Source: an uncultured Photobacterium sp. (lineage in GTDB: Bacteria; Pseudomonadota; Gammaproteobacteria; Enterobacterales; Vibrionaceae). Taken from it: a stretch of 58,710 nucleotides of DNA. The stretch spans positions 1 to 58,710 of the forward strand of contig NZ_CAMRAN010000025.1 of the NCBI RefSeq assembly GCF_947039875.1. Direction: 5' to 3'. A model generated the notes under the pieces. That model saw nothing but the letters and a program-made list of their open reading frames with translations. It was not told the DNA's origin and did not search any database. Shown here piece by piece: positions 39,357 through 48,815 of the stretch (positions are counted from its first letter, which is position 1; every line of letters starts with the position of its first letter). Both the position numbers and the translations under genes were made by a program.

Positions 39357-40250
39357 ATGGACTGGATCACCTGTGCCAATAGCTTTATTACCGTGGTAGA
39401 ACATGGATCATTAGCGCAAGCCGCAAACAAACTGAACACCTCAAGTTCTGCCCTATCAAAACGATTATCTTGGCTAGAAAAACAACTGGGAGTACAGCTG
39501 TTAAAGCGAACCACTCGCCATTTAACCGTAACAGAAGCGGGTCAATTGTTTTACCAACGTAGTGCCTTGTTAGTCAATGATTGGCAACAAATGTTAGCAG
39601 AAACAACTGCAACTTATGGTGAAATTGGTGGTATTTTACGTTTAGGCGCACCTCTTGCTACAGGAAGCCGCTTATTCGTCAATTATTTGGCTGAATTTAG
39701 CCATCGTTACCCCAATATAAAAATTGAGCTCCATACGGTGGCACCTGGACAATTACCCGATTTAAACCTCGATGTCTTCATCAGCCGTGAAATCACGGAA
39801 TTTAACTCTTCTAGCTATATTGCAACTAAATTACTAAGTTACTGTAATGGCTTTTATGCTGCACCCGCTTATCTTGAAAATAACCCAAAAATCACCACCC
39901 CCGAACAATTATGTCAGCATAATTACTTACTATTTGGAGAACAAGATCACCAACAAGATCATATTTTTGAGCATAATCAACGGCTTTTATTGCAAGGTAA
40001 CTTCATTACCACCAACCCAGAAGCGCTAGTCGCAGGGGCGGTTGCAGGAATGGGGCTGATTTTAACTAGCTGGCAAACAATAAAACGTGAGCTAGATAAT
40101 GGCTTGTTAATTCCTGTATTACCAACGTTAAAACAACCAACCAATGCTATTTATGCTTACTACCCAAAATTAAATTATCATCACGTTAAAACGAAATTAT
40201 TTATCGATTTTATCAAACAAAAAGCAGCCACAATGGAACATGCTTATTAA
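39357..40250 (+). CDS. LysR-family transcriptional regulator
   Basis: This is a 297-residue LysR-type regulator with an N-terminal winged HTH (FITVVEHGSLAQAANKLNTS, SALSKRLSWLEKQLGVQLL, TEAGQLFYQR) followed by a LysR substrate domain. It starts at an ATG with AAGGAAT upstream and is divergent from csrD, with which it shares 138 bases of intergenic DNA. The closest subgroup looks like the small HTH-first regulators that often act on adjacent genes. The target and ligand cannot be read from sequence. It converges with the gene at 40286. Confidence 0.88.
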   Translation: MDWITCANSFITVVEHGSLAQAANKLNTSSSALSKRLSWLEKQLGVQLLKRTTRHLTVTEAGQLFYQRSALLVNDWQQMLAETTATYGEIGGILRLGAPLATGSRLFVNYLAEFSHRYPNIKIELHTVAPGQLPDLNLDVFISREITEFNSSSYIATKLLSYCNGFYAAPAYLENNPKITTPEQLCQHNYLLFGEQDHQQDHIFEHNQRLLLQGNFITTNPEALVAGAVAGMGLILTSWQTIKRELDNGLLIPVLPTLKQPTNAIYAYYPKLNYHHVKTKLFIDFIKQKAATMEHAY

Positions 40251-40285
40251 TTATGTTTCCAAATAGCCCGTTATTATGGTTATCT

Positions 40286-41749
40286 TTAACGGCGAATGAC
40301 TTCATCCGGGTCATTCTTGAGTGATTTAAATGACACCATTTTATTACCACTTAATACTTGAATATTTTTATTTTGTGATAATTGATAAATACTCAGCGAT
40401 GGTAATTGTGTTGTTTTTACACCAATCCAATCAGAGAAAATTGACATAAAATCAAAGGCACTAATCTGCTTATTCAATATTGTATGTTGATGAATATTAC
40501 TGGCAATTTCAATTAGTGGTACTTCATAATTTTGTTTATATAAATCACCATGCACTAATTGTGTCTTTCCTTTCATAGTGCTGACATTATTTAAACCATG
40601 ATCAGAAAAATACATTAACGAATAACTATCTTGGGTTGCTTTTAAATCATTAATAATCGTTTTAATAATGGTATCTGTTTGATTATAAGTAGATAAATAA
40701 CAAGAAAGATCTTTATCCTTTAGATTATAGCTGTCTTTTTTAATCCGATCGCAAAAGTTTTCATGGGACCCCATAATATGTACCACGATTAATTTAGAAC
40801 CGTTATAAGGTTGATCTAATGCACGTTTGAATAACGGTAATAAAGCGTAATCGCTGGTATTATTGGTTAGGAAATTACCTTTTTTCAAAAAATGCTTTTC
40901 TGATGCATGAACAGCTATTGCTGAAACAGCCGTATCATAATCACCAATAAAGCCTTGATTTGAAAGCCATATTGTTTTCATTTTAGCGGCATTGGCTAAG
41001 GTAATTATGTTATTAGCAGGATGTAAATCTAAACCACGACTGACACCTAATGTTCGTGGTAATGATACCGCAGTATGAGATGCCGCCGATAAATAACCAT
41101 TCACAAATACCCCCGGAGTTGTCGCTAAAAAAGGCGTGGTATTAAGTGGATAACCATAACTCGACATATAATCTTTGCGCATACTTTCACCTATGATTAA
41201 GACATAGGTTTTATAGCGTGGTTTCACATTTAAAATAGTCCAATTAGCAGTTTGATAAATGCTATTTTTCAATACTTCAATTTGCTTAATATAGTGTTCT
41301 GTACTTTTATAACAATGGCTTAAAAATAGACTCAGTGATGAAAAATAAAAACAGATACAGCCAGAAATAAAAGCTAACTTACGCCACTTAAATTCAAATT
41401 CAACTCTAATTAAATAATAACTAAATGCTACTAATAAAATTATATTAAGGATCCATACCTTTAGTGGAATAGCGAATAAAAATTCAATACTTTCACGTTT
41501 ATTAGTTTCAAATAACGATGCAATAATTCCGATATTCGGGTGACCATAAATATAACCCGTTTGAAAATACAATGTCGCAATCAAACCAATTGGAAAAATA
41601 AGCAGCCATTTTAACCATCGTTTAGATGATAAAAATATCAATGCTAAAAATAAGCATCCACCTACTATTAGTATAGTATCTTCATACCCAACTCCAATAG
41701 TAAATAATAAAGATAATAATAATGTAATGACGACATCTAAATATTTCAT
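40286..41749 (-). CDS. Phosphoethanolamine transferase-like (EptA/sulfatase superfamily) protein
   Basis: From the ATG at 41749 the product has 487 residues. About five N-terminal membrane helices (1-165) precede a periplasmic alkaline-phosphatase-fold domain. The metal/nucleophile motif YVLIIGESMRKDYM, the likely Thr nucleophile in SHTAVSLPR, HIMGSHENFCDR and YFSDHGLNN match the EptA/CptA/OpgE family that adds phosphoethanolamine to lipid A, core or glucans. Disulfide-like Cys pairs are fewer than in EptA. A GTG at 41815 is open but overlaps the ssb terminator. The acceptor is unknown. Confidence 0.82.
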   Translation of the reverse strand: MKYLDVVITLLLSLLFTIGVGYEDTILIVGGCLFLALIFLSSKRWLKWLLIFPIGLIATLYFQTGYIYGHPNIGIIASLFETNKRESIEFLFAIPLKVWILNIILLVAFSYYLIRVEFEFKWRKLAFISGCICFYFSSLSLFLSHCYKSTEHYIKQIEVLKNSIYQTANWTILNVKPRYKTYVLIIGESMRKDYMSSYGYPLNTTPFLATTPGVFVNGYLSAASHTAVSLPRTLGVSRGLDLHPANNIITLANAAKMKTIWLSNQGFIGDYDTAVSAIAVHASEKHFLKKGNFLTNNTSDYALLPLFKRALDQPYNGSKLIVVHIMGSHENFCDRIKKDSYNLKDKDLSCYLSTYNQTDTIIKTIINDLKATQDSYSLMYFSDHGLNNVSTMKGKTQLVHGDLYKQNYEVPLIEIASNIHQHTILNKQISAFDFMSIFSDWIGVKTTQLPSLSIYQLSQNKNIQVLSGNKMVSFKSLKNDPDEVIRR

Positions 41750-41814
41750 AAATATAATAGACAAAAATAATGACAGAGAGAATATTCTAACGTAAGCATG
41801 ATACTTTTGACACA

Positions 41815-41841
41815 CAAAAAACCCAGCATTTCTGCTGGGTT
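41815..41841 (-). terminator. Terminator after ssb
   Basis: On the minus strand AACCCAGCA, loop GAAA and TGCTGGGTT are followed by a T run. It lies just behind ssb and just before the transferase-like gene, so that gene needs its own promoter within 41750-41815. Confidence 0.85.
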
Positions 41842-41898
41842 AGTATTAAATCTGGTAATTAAAAGTGTTTATTCTTACACTTTTAAATTATATAAGAG

Positions 41899-42459
41899 CT
41901 AGAACGGGATATCGTCGTCAAAATCCATTGGTGGTTCATTATATTGCTGTTGTGGCTGTTGTGGCTGTTGTGGCGCCGATTGTTGTTGCTGAGCTTGCTG
42001 TTGTGGTGCGTAATTTTGCTGTGGCGCAGCAGCAGGTTGTTGAGGCTGTCCCCAGTTACCTTGATTCTGCTGTTGTTGACCACCCATTGGTGCACCTTGA
42101 CCGCCATTACGGCCGCCTAACATTTGCATCACACCGTTAAACCCTTGAACAACCACTTCAGTTGTGTATTGATCTTGCCCTTGTTGGTTTTGCCATTTAC
42201 GGGTTTGTAATTGGCCTTCGATGTACACTTGTGAACCTTTACGTAGATACTCACCAGCGACTTCTGCTAATTTGCCAAACAATGCTACACGATGCCATTC
42301 AGTTTTTTCACGTTGCTCACCGGTAGACTTATCACGCCAAGATTCAGAGGTTGCAATAGTAATGTTAGCTACTGCACCACCGCTAGGCATGTAACGAATT
42401 TCTGGATCATTTCCTAAGTTACCGATTAAGATAACTTTATTTACGCCACGACTGGCCAT
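41899..42459 (-). CDS. ssb: Single-stranded DNA-binding protein SSB
   Basis: SSB coats single-stranded DNA during replication, repair and recombination. The 186-residue product has the OB fold (about 1-112, starting [20 protein letters not shown]), a Gln-, Pro- and Asn-rich linker with near-repeats ([19 protein letters not shown]) and the conserved acidic tip DFDDDIPF that recruits partner proteins. The tip is intact. No LexA box was found upstream, in contrast with the clear one before uvrA. Confidence 0.97.
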   Translation of the reverse strand: MASRGVNKVILIGNLGNDPEIRYMPSGGAVANITIATSESWRDKSTGEQREKTEWHRVALFGKLAEVAGEYLRKGSQVYIEGQLQTRKWQNQQGQDQYTTEVVVQGFNGVMQMLGGRNGGQGAPMGGQQQQNQGNWGQPQQPAAAPQQNYAPQQQAQQQQSAPQQPQQPQQQYNEPPMDFDDDIPF

Positions 42460-42678
42460 AGTTCACTCCAAAGCTGATAGCGACGGTTTTAGGTATTCAT
42501 AGCCGCTTAGTGAAAGTTTATACTTAATCTTACAGTTTATCATGCCAGCAAGGCTAAGGCATAGCGCCAAAGTATGGCTGAGGGCGCAATTATCCATGTC
42601 AAATACAATATAGATAACAACGAAATTATAAGCGCCGTCTATATCACTCTTTCCATATCGAAATTCAATGAATAAAAC

Positions 42679-42694
42679 TGTCATTTTTATGACA
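42679..42694. repeat. Inverted repeat TGTCAT-N4-ATGACA
   Basis: Perfect 6-bp arms around TTTT in the ssb-galU gap, a form typical of a dimeric regulator site. No known regulator consensus was matched with confidence; it is not a LexA or CRP box. Confidence 0.45.
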
Positions 42695-42985
42695 CTTTAA
42701 AACCATTTTAAATATAGAACAATGGTACAGTTAACAATATAAAAAATTGTTATTATATAAATATTTGCTAAGTTTATTTAGTCATAAAGTAATTTATTGA
42801 CTTAAATATTATAGTCAAATCTAATTATATTAAAAACAAATAAATACTACATGAATATAATAAAAATAAGGTTATAACTTTTATAAACAATAAAATATCA
42901 TAAATATATTTTGTGAGTCTAAGAATGATATTAAGTTGATTTATAGTTTAAAATCTCTAACATTAACACCTGATTTATTTTAGCG

Positions 42986-43018
42986 TTAACAAAACAATAA
43001 CGATTATTGTTTTGTTAA
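42986..43018. repeat. Perfect 15-bp inverted repeat upstream of galU
   Basis: TTAACAAAACAATAA (42986-43000), a CGA loop, and TTATTGTTTTGTTAA (43004-43018) match without error. The element ends 77 bases before the galU ATG. The short loop and AT stem could be a regulator site on DNA or a leader hairpin in the galU mRNA. There is no GC-rich stem to make it a typical terminator. Confidence 0.85.
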
Positions 43019-43095
43019 TTCTCAAAAACGAAATTAGCAGATAGGTTTCAATCTGCACTCGCACATTATCAATTACATTAAATCTAGGAAACACT

Positions 43096-43962
43096 ATGAT
43101 CAAGAAATGTCTATTTCCAGCAGCAGGCTACGGCACTCGTTTTCTTCCAGCAACAAAATCAATGCCAAAAGAAATGATGCCTATCGTAAACAAACCTCTA
43201 ATTGAATATGGTGTTGAGGAAGCGATCCAGGCAGGCATGAACGGTATGTGTATCGTTACTGGTCGTGGTAAAAATACTTTGATGGATCACTTTGATAAAA
43301 ACTACGAGCTAGAGCATCAAATTAGCGGTACCAATAAAGAGGAACTTTTATTTGATATCCGCCGTGTAATTGATTCAGCTCACTTTACTTATATTCGCCA
43401 AGGTGAAATGAAAGGCCTAGGTCACGCTATCCTTATGGGTCGTGAGTTAGTCGGTAATGAACCTTTCGCTGTTGTACTTGCTGATGACCTTTGTGTAAAC
43501 GAAGAGCAAGGCGTATTGGCTCAAATGGCCGCACTTTATAAGCAATTCCGTTGTTCAATTGTTGCTGTTGAAGAAGTTCCAGAAGAAGACACACATAAAT
43601 ACGGTGTGATTGCAGGTCAAATGATTCGTGATGATCTATTTCGTGTTGATAACATGGTAGAGAAACCAGAGCCAGGCACTGCGCCAAGTAACCTTGCAAT
43701 TATCGGTCGTTACATTCTAACACCTGATATTTTTGACATCATCGAAGAAACAGAACCCGGTAAAGGCGGTGAGATCCAAATCACTGATGCTCTACTAAAA
43801 CAAGCACAATCTGGTTGTGTATTAGCATACAAATTTAAAGGTAAGCGTTTTGACTGTGGTAGTGTTGATGGTTACATCGAAGCAACAAACTACTGCTATG
43901 AAAATATTTACAAAAAAGACCAATCTTCTAAGCTGGCACAGCAACAAACTAGCAAGAAGTAA
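43096..43962 (+). CDS. galU: UTP-glucose-1-phosphate uridylyltransferase GalU
   Basis: GalU makes UDP-glucose from UTP and glucose-1-phosphate, feeding LPS core, capsule and exopolysaccharide synthesis. The 288-residue product has the nucleotidyltransferase start FPAAGYGTRFLPATKSMPKE and the conserved EKPEPGTAPSNLAIIGRYI. It begins after AGGAA with good spacing. A terminator follows and separates it from uvrA. The ssb-galU-uvrA neighbourhood is typical of vibrios. Confidence 0.97.
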   Translation: MIKKCLFPAAGYGTRFLPATKSMPKEMMPIVNKPLIEYGVEEAIQAGMNGMCIVTGRGKNTLMDHFDKNYELEHQISGTNKEELLFDIRRVIDSAHFTYIRQGEMKGLGHAILMGRELVGNEPFAVVLADDLCVNEEQGVLAQMAALYKQFRCSIVAVEEVPEEDTHKYGVIAGQMIRDDLFRVDNMVEKPEPGTAPSNLAIIGRYILTPDIFDIIEETEPGKGGEIQITDALLKQAQSGCVLAYKFKGKRFDCGSVDGYIEATNYCYENIYKKDQSSKLAQQQTSKK

Positions 43963-43977
43963 GTCGTCTCTATATTT

Positions 43978-44008
43978 AAGAAATCCCGCTCTGTAGCGGG
44001 ATTTCTTT
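43978..44008 (+). terminator. Terminator after galU
   Basis: AAGAAATCCCGCT, loop CTGT and AGCGGGATTTCTT form a perfect 13-bp stem, followed by TTATC. The following T run is short, but the stem itself contributes T residues. Confidence 0.8.
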
Positions 44009-44013
44009 ATCGT

Positions 44014-44033
44014 TACTGTGTTTTTATTCAGTA
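44014..44033. promoter_or_regulatory. LexA (SOS) box upstream of uvrA
   Basis: TACTGT-N8-TCAGTA matches the gammaproteobacterial LexA consensus TACTGT-N8-ACAGTA at all but one position, and the spacer is T-rich. It ends 69 bases before the uvrA start, the right place for SOS control of this gene. Confidence 0.85.
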
Positions 44034-44102
44034 TCTTTTGCTCATTAAATCCGGCTATGAAATACTACTCACTAACAATTAAGCAAAACAATAGTGATAG
44101 GT

Positions 44103-46931
44103 ATGGATTACATAGAAGTACAGGGTGCGCGCACCCATAATCTCAAAAATATCAATATTTCCATTCCTCGCGACAAGCTCGTAGTTATCACGGGCTTATC
44201 AGGTTCGGGAAAATCATCTTTAGCATTTGATACTTTATATGCCGAAGGTCAACGGCGCTATGTCGAATCACTGTCGGCTTATGCTCGTCAATTTCTATCG
44301 TTAATGGAAAAACCTGACGTTGATCATATTGAAGGCTTATCACCTGCTATTTCCATTGAACAAAAATCAACCTCACATAACCCCCGCTCTACCGTCGGTA
44401 CAATAACTGAAATATATGATTATTTACGTTTGCTTTATGCACGCGTAGGTGAGCCTCGCTGTCCAACCCACAATGTTACTCTTGCCGCACAAACCGTTAG
44501 TCAAATGGTTGATCAGGTACTTGCTATGGACGAAGGCAGTAAACTGATGCTACTTGCGCCAATAGTAAAAGAGCGCAAAGGCGAACATGTCAAAACTCTC
44601 GCCAACCTTGCCGCTCAAGGTTACATTCGAGCGCGTATTGACGGTGATGTGTGTGATCTTTCCGATCCACCAACGTTAGAACTCCATAAAAAACACACCA
44701 TTGAAGTCGTTGTTGATCGATTCAAAGTACGTGATGATCTGCAATTACGGTTAGCAGAATCGTTTGAAACAGCATTGGAGCTTTCTGGTGGCACGGTAAT
44801 TATTGCCCCCATGACAGCTGGCGATACTTCAGAACAGGTCTTTTCGGCTAATTTTGCCTGTCCACATTGTGGCTACAGTATGCAAGAGCTTGAGCCGCGA
44901 TTATTTTCGTTTAATAACCCAGCGGGGGCTTGTGGCACTTGTGATGGTTTAGGGGTTCAACAATATTTTGATCCTGAACGCGTGGTCCAAAATGGTGAAC
45001 TCAGTTTAGCGGGTGGTGCAATTCGTGGCTGGGATAAACGTAATTTTTACTATTTTCAAATGCTCAAATCATTAGCTGAACATTTTAAATTTGATGTTGA
45101 AGCACCTTTCGATACTTTACCTAAAAAAATTCAAACACTGATTTTAAATGGTTCTGGTACTACCGATATTGAATTTAAGTACATTAATGATCGTGGTGAT
45201 ATTACCGTTCGTCGGCACCCATTTGAAGGTATTTTAAATAATATGGAACGCCGTTATCACGAAACAGAATCAAATTCTGTCCGTGAAGAACTGGCTAAAT
45301 TTGTATCGACTAAGCCTTGTGCTAGCTGCCATGGTTCTCGCCTACGCCAAGAAGCACGTCACGTTTTTATTGGTGAAACCAACCTGCCACATATTTGTGA
45401 TATGAGCATTAGTGAAGCATCCGCTTTCTTTGATAGCTTAGCATTAACAGGCCAACGAGCTCAGATTGCTGCTAAAATTCTCAAAGAAATCAATGAGCGT
45501 TTAAGTTTCTTAATCAATGTTGGTCTCAACTACCTCAGTTTATCTCGCAGTGCCGATACCCTTTCAGGTGGTGAAGCTCAGCGTATTCGACTCGCAAGCC
45601 AAATTGGTGCTGGATTAATGGGCGTGATGTATGTCCTTGATGAACCCTCAATTGGTCTCCACCAGCGTGATAATGAACGGTTATTAAAAACCCTAATTCA
45701 TCTACGTGATCTTGGTAATACCGTGATTGTGGTTGAGCATGATGAAGACGCTATTCGAGCGGCTGATTATGTGATTGATATCGGTCCAGGTGCCGGTGTT
45801 CATGGGGGCGAAATTATTGCCGAAGGTAGTGTTAAAGATATATTAAAGTCCAAAAAATCATTAACAGGACAATACCTTAGCGGTAAAAAAGCAATTGCAA
45901 TTCCAGCACAACGAGTACCATTTGATCCCGCAAAAACAGTCAAACTTTTAGGAGCCAGCGGTAATAATCTTAAAGATGTTAACGTCGAAATTCCAGTTGG
46001 ATTACTAACCTGCATCACGGGTGTTTCGGGATCAGGTAAATCAACCTTGATCAATGATACTTTCTTTAAGATCGCTCACCAGCGACTCAATGGTGCCACA
46101 ACAGGTACACCAGCTCCCTATAAAGAAATTCAAGATCTAGAACATTTTGATAAAGTGATCGATATTGATCAAAGCCCAATAGGCCGTACACCTCGTTCAA
46201 ATCCCGCTACTTATACGGGCATTTTTACCCCTATTCGTGAATTATTTGCAGGAACACAAGAAGCCCGCTCTCGCGGTTATAAGCCTGGTCGTTTTAGCTT
46301 TAACGTTCGCGGTGGACGCTGCGAAGCGTGCCAAGGTGATGGTGTTATCAAAGTTGAAATGCACTTTTTACCTGACGTTTATGTTCCTTGTGATGCGTGT
46401 AAAGGTAAACGCTATAACCGTGAAACATTAGAAGTGCGCTACAAAGGCAAAAGTATTGATGAAGTTTTACAGCTTACCGTTGAAGATGCACATCAGTTCT
46501 TTGAACCCGTTCCAGCAATTGCACGAAAATTGAAGACATTAATCGATGTCGGTTTATCGTATATTCGCCTCGGACAAGCAGCAACAACCTTATCAGGTGG
46601 TGAAGCACAGCGGGTTAAACTTGCTAAAGAGTTATCTAAACGTGATACAGGTAAAACCTTATATATTTTAGATGAACCTACAACAGGCTTACACTTCCAC
46701 GATATACAGCAGTTATTAACGGTGCTACACAAGCTACGTGATCGCGGCAATACCATCGTGGTTATCGAACATAATCTCGATGTAATAAAAACCGCTGATT
46801 GGGTGATAGATCTCGGTCCTGAAGGCGGTAATGGTGGCGGTGAAATAATCGCAACAGGTACTCCAGAACAAGTTGCACTTGTTGCAGGCTCCCATACAGC
46901 AAGGTTTCTTAAACCTCTACTTAACATCTAA
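44103..46931 (+). CDS. uvrA: Excinuclease ABC subunit A (UvrA)
   Basis: UvrA is the damage-sensing ATPase of nucleotide excision repair. From the ATG at 44103 the product has 942 residues (E. coli 940). It has two ABC modules, with Walker A motifs GLSGSGKSS and GVSGSGKST, signatures [12 protein letters not shown] and [12 protein letters not shown], and zinc modules such as CPHCGY, CGTCDG and CEACQGDG with CDACKGK. A GTG at 44094 would add only MIG. The LexA box upstream supports SOS induction. Confidence 0.97.
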   Translation: MDYIEVQGARTHNLKNINISIPRDKLVVITGLSGSGKSSLAFDTLYAEGQRRYVESLSAYARQFLSLMEKPDVDHIEGLSPAISIEQKSTSHNPRSTVGTITEIYDYLRLLYARVGEPRCPTHNVTLAAQTVSQMVDQVLAMDEGSKLMLLAPIVKERKGEHVKTLANLAAQGYIRARIDGDVCDLSDPPTLELHKKHTIEVVVDRFKVRDDLQLRLAESFETALELSGGTVIIAPMTAGDTSEQVFSANFACPHCGYSMQELEPRLFSFNNPAGACGTCDGLGVQQYFDPERVVQNGELSLAGGAIRGWDKRNFYYFQMLKSLAEHFKFDVEAPFDTLPKKIQTLILNGSGTTDIEFKYINDRGDITVRRHPFEGILNNMERRYHETESNSVREELAKFVSTKPCASCHGSRLRQEARHVFIGETNLPHICDMSISEASAFFDSLALTGQRAQIAAKILKEINERLSFLINVGLNYLSLSRSADTLSGGEAQRIRLASQIGAGLMGVMYVLDEPSIGLHQRDNERLLKTLIHLRDLGNTVIVVEHDEDAIRAADYVIDIGPGAGVHGGEIIAEGSVKDILKSKKSLTGQYLSGKKAIAIPAQRVPFDPAKTVKLLGASGNNLKDVNVEIPVGLLTCITGVSGSGKSTLINDTFFKIAHQRLNGATTGTPAPYKEIQDLEHFDKVIDIDQSPIGRTPRSNPATYTGIFTPIRELFAGTQEARSRGYKPGRFSFNVRGGRCEACQGDGVIKVEMHFLPDVYVPCDACKGKRYNRETLEVRYKGKSIDEVLQLTVEDAHQFFEPVPAIARKLKTLIDVGLSYIRLGQAATTLSGGEAQRVKLAKELSKRDTGKTLYILDEPTTGLHFHDIQQLLTVLHKLRDRGNTIVVIEHNLDVIKTADWVIDLGPEGGNGGGEIIATGTPEQVALVAGSHTARFLKPLLNI

Positions 46932-47005
46932 TTGTAAAGTGTAATTAAGCCCTATCAAACAGGTTGGCAATAGTCAGCCTGTTTGCTTTTTACTCAGGAC
47001 TCACC

Positions 47006-48751
47006 ATGTCAGTGTTACAACTTCAAGGTACGAAATTAGAACAGAAACGAATGTCTAAACCTTTACCTTTAGTACGATTATTCTTAGCCAGCATTGGCGT
47101 ATTTTTTATCGTTGCAACGCACTACTTTCAACACAATCCTGGCGGTTCAGGACTTGAGCTGTCTTTTAATGCCAGTGCTTGGATTCCATTTAGCTTTGCT
47201 ATTGGTTGCGGTCTGTTAGAGATTTGCCGTCAAAAAATATGGCGTTATTCTCGTATGACGTTAATTTTATTTGGTAGCTGTCTTCTACTGTCACTTCCCA
47301 TTTTTTATCCTGATACCAATGGCTTTGCCGTTTCCAATCGCTTACTTACCCTCTGGGCTGGTTTTCTATTTTTCGTTAGCTTACAACAGTTTGTTTTTAC
47401 TCATAATCAACGTCAACGACTATTATGGTTTATCACGATTGCGGTATTGATCGAAGCAGCTTTTGGATGGTATCAATTTTTAGGATTATCAACCCACAAC
47501 CGTTTTGGTTATGACGTTATTGCTAACCGCCCTTACGGTATCTTTCAACAACCCAATGTGATGGCGAGTTTCTTAGCCACGGGACTAGTTATTGCCGCTT
47601 ATCTATTAGCGCGCTTATCTCGCTATAGAGGTAAATGGGCATGGCAGCATCTAATCATATTAGCTGTTCCCGTTATGACTATTCCTTTATTGGTGGTACT
47701 TAACTCACGCACAGGTTGGTTAGGTGCAAGTATAGGCTCATTATTAATGCTGCCTTACTTGTTTCGCTTTGCAGCAAGATATCAACAACGTATGTGGGGG
47801 TTAATGTTATTATTAGGCATGGCATTAGCATGGCAATTTAGTTCTACTACCAACAGCTCTTTTTCGCAGGATGTTCGTATCACATTAGATAGTCCACGAG
47901 AAATACATATACCACAAGCTTATGAAATGTTTACCACTAAGCCTCTAACAGGTTATGGCTATGGTAAATTTGAAGTCGCTTATATCACTCAAACTGCATT
48001 GTGGCATCAACGTGATCCGTCACATCAACACGCAGGGATCCCGAGTTTAGATCATCCACATAATGAATTACTTTTTTGGGCTGTAGAAGGCGGAATTGTA
48101 CCGTTGTTGGGCTTAATCATCGCAGCGTTAGCGGTCATGACTAGTATCAAAAAAGCCCCAAATGGTACTCAGTTAGCGTTAGTTGGCTTATTTTTCCCAA
48201 TCGTGTTACATACGCAACTGGAATATCCTTTTTATCACTCACTTGCCCATTGGATCATATTTATTATTTTGATCTTCTGGGTCGATAATCTCACCGCCAA
48301 ATACCACCGCTATCAAACCCAATATATACTCGCACTTAAAGTCAGTGCCATCACGATACCAATAATGGTGACCGGTTTTATGGTAACCACCTTATATTCA
48401 GGATGGTTACTAACTAAGTTTGAGACAACGCAGCCAGTTGATATCAATTATTTAGTCAAAGTGAATAATCCATGGGCATGGCAAGATCGATTTGAATGGG
48501 ATTTACACCTCACTCAATTACAAGTAGGAATCGCCACCAATAAACCTCAATTAGTAACTGATTATATTATTTGGGCTAACCAAAAAGCCCACACATGGCC
48601 ACGACCAGCGTTATATCAAAATCTTATTTTGGCCTATAATAATCAACATAAAACAGCTCAAGCAGCACAAGTTACAGCAGAAGCACAGCAGTTATTTCCA
48701 GGAATAACACTCTCAAGAGCGGCCACAGCAACAGCTTCTGCAGCAAAATAA
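47006..48751 (+). CDS. PglL/Wzy_C-type O-oligosaccharyltransferase or O-antigen ligase
   Basis: This is a 581-residue polytopic inner-membrane protein with about 10-12 helices and a large periplasmic loop holding DHPHNELLFWAVEGG. The His-Asn-Glu motif is typical of the Wzy_C/PglL family, which moves lipid-linked glycans onto proteins or lipid A. I start at the ATG at 47006 with AGGA six bases upstream. V. cholerae VC0393, adjacent to uvrA, is a characterised O-OTase (PglL), and synteny favours that role here. The C-terminus carries a soluble, helical, TPR-like tail (YQNLILAYNNQHKTAQAAQ). Confidence 0.82.
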   Translation: MSVLQLQGTKLEQKRMSKPLPLVRLFLASIGVFFIVATHYFQHNPGGSGLELSFNASAWIPFSFAIGCGLLEICRQKIWRYSRMTLILFGSCLLLSLPIFYPDTNGFAVSNRLLTLWAGFLFFVSLQQFVFTHNQRQRLLWFITIAVLIEAAFGWYQFLGLSTHNRFGYDVIANRPYGIFQQPNVMASFLATGLVIAAYLLARLSRYRGKWAWQHLIILAVPVMTIPLLVVLNSRTGWLGASIGSLLMLPYLFRFAARYQQRMWGLMLLLGMALAWQFSSTTNSSFSQDVRITLDSPREIHIPQAYEMFTTKPLTGYGYGKFEVAYITQTALWHQRDPSHQHAGIPSLDHPHNELLFWAVEGGIVPLLGLIIAALAVMTSIKKAPNGTQLALVGLFFPIVLHTQLEYPFYHSLAHWIIFIILIFWVDNLTAKYHRYQTQYILALKVSAITIPIMVTGFMVTTLYSGWLLTKFETTQPVDINYLVKVNNPWAWQDRFEWDLHLTQLQVGIATNKPQLVTDYIIWANQKAHTWPRPALYQNLILAYNNQHKTAQAAQVTAEAQQLFPGITLSRAATATASAAK

Positions 48752-48755
48752 TAAT

Positions 48756-48810
48756 ATGTTAACCACCATCAATGGCGATCACGATCACGATCACCATTGA
48801 TGGTTAACAT
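48756..48810. terminator. Long hairpin with 3x CGATCA loop between pglL-like gene and aminotransferase
   Basis: CCATCAATGG/CCATTGATGG and ATGTTAA/TTAACAT form a 17-bp stem with a 3-base bulge (CCA, 48763-48765). The 18-base loop (48776-48793) is exactly three copies of CGATCA. The two flanking genes converge here. There is no T run on either side, so classical termination is uncertain. Confidence 0.65.
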
Positions 48811-48815
48811 CATCC

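Larger units (their letters stand above)
42460..43095. other. 636-base AT-rich noncoding gap between ssb and galU
   Basis: No convincing gene on either strand. The stretch is strongly AT-rich from about 42700 to 42990. It holds a 6-bp inverted repeat at 42679-42694 and a perfect 15-bp inverted repeat at 42986-43018. It should contain the divergent promoters for ssb (-) and galU (+). In V. cholerae the qstR gene lies between ssb and galU (from memory); nothing like it is here. Confidence 0.75.

Noticed and set aside
41750..41815. Extended GTG start of the transferase-like gene at 41815
   Set aside because: The extension begins inside the T run of the ssb terminator, and the ATG at 41749 gives a normal N-terminal membrane helix.
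41865..42140. A 91-codon plus-strand frame rich in Val and Ala
   Set aside because: It is antisense to the Gln-rich linker of ssb; its composition simply mirrors that repeat.
42463..42684. A 73-codon minus-strand frame directly upstream of ssb
   Set aside because: No ribosome site, no recognisable domain, and it would occupy the ssb promoter; a small gene cannot be excluded but is not supported.
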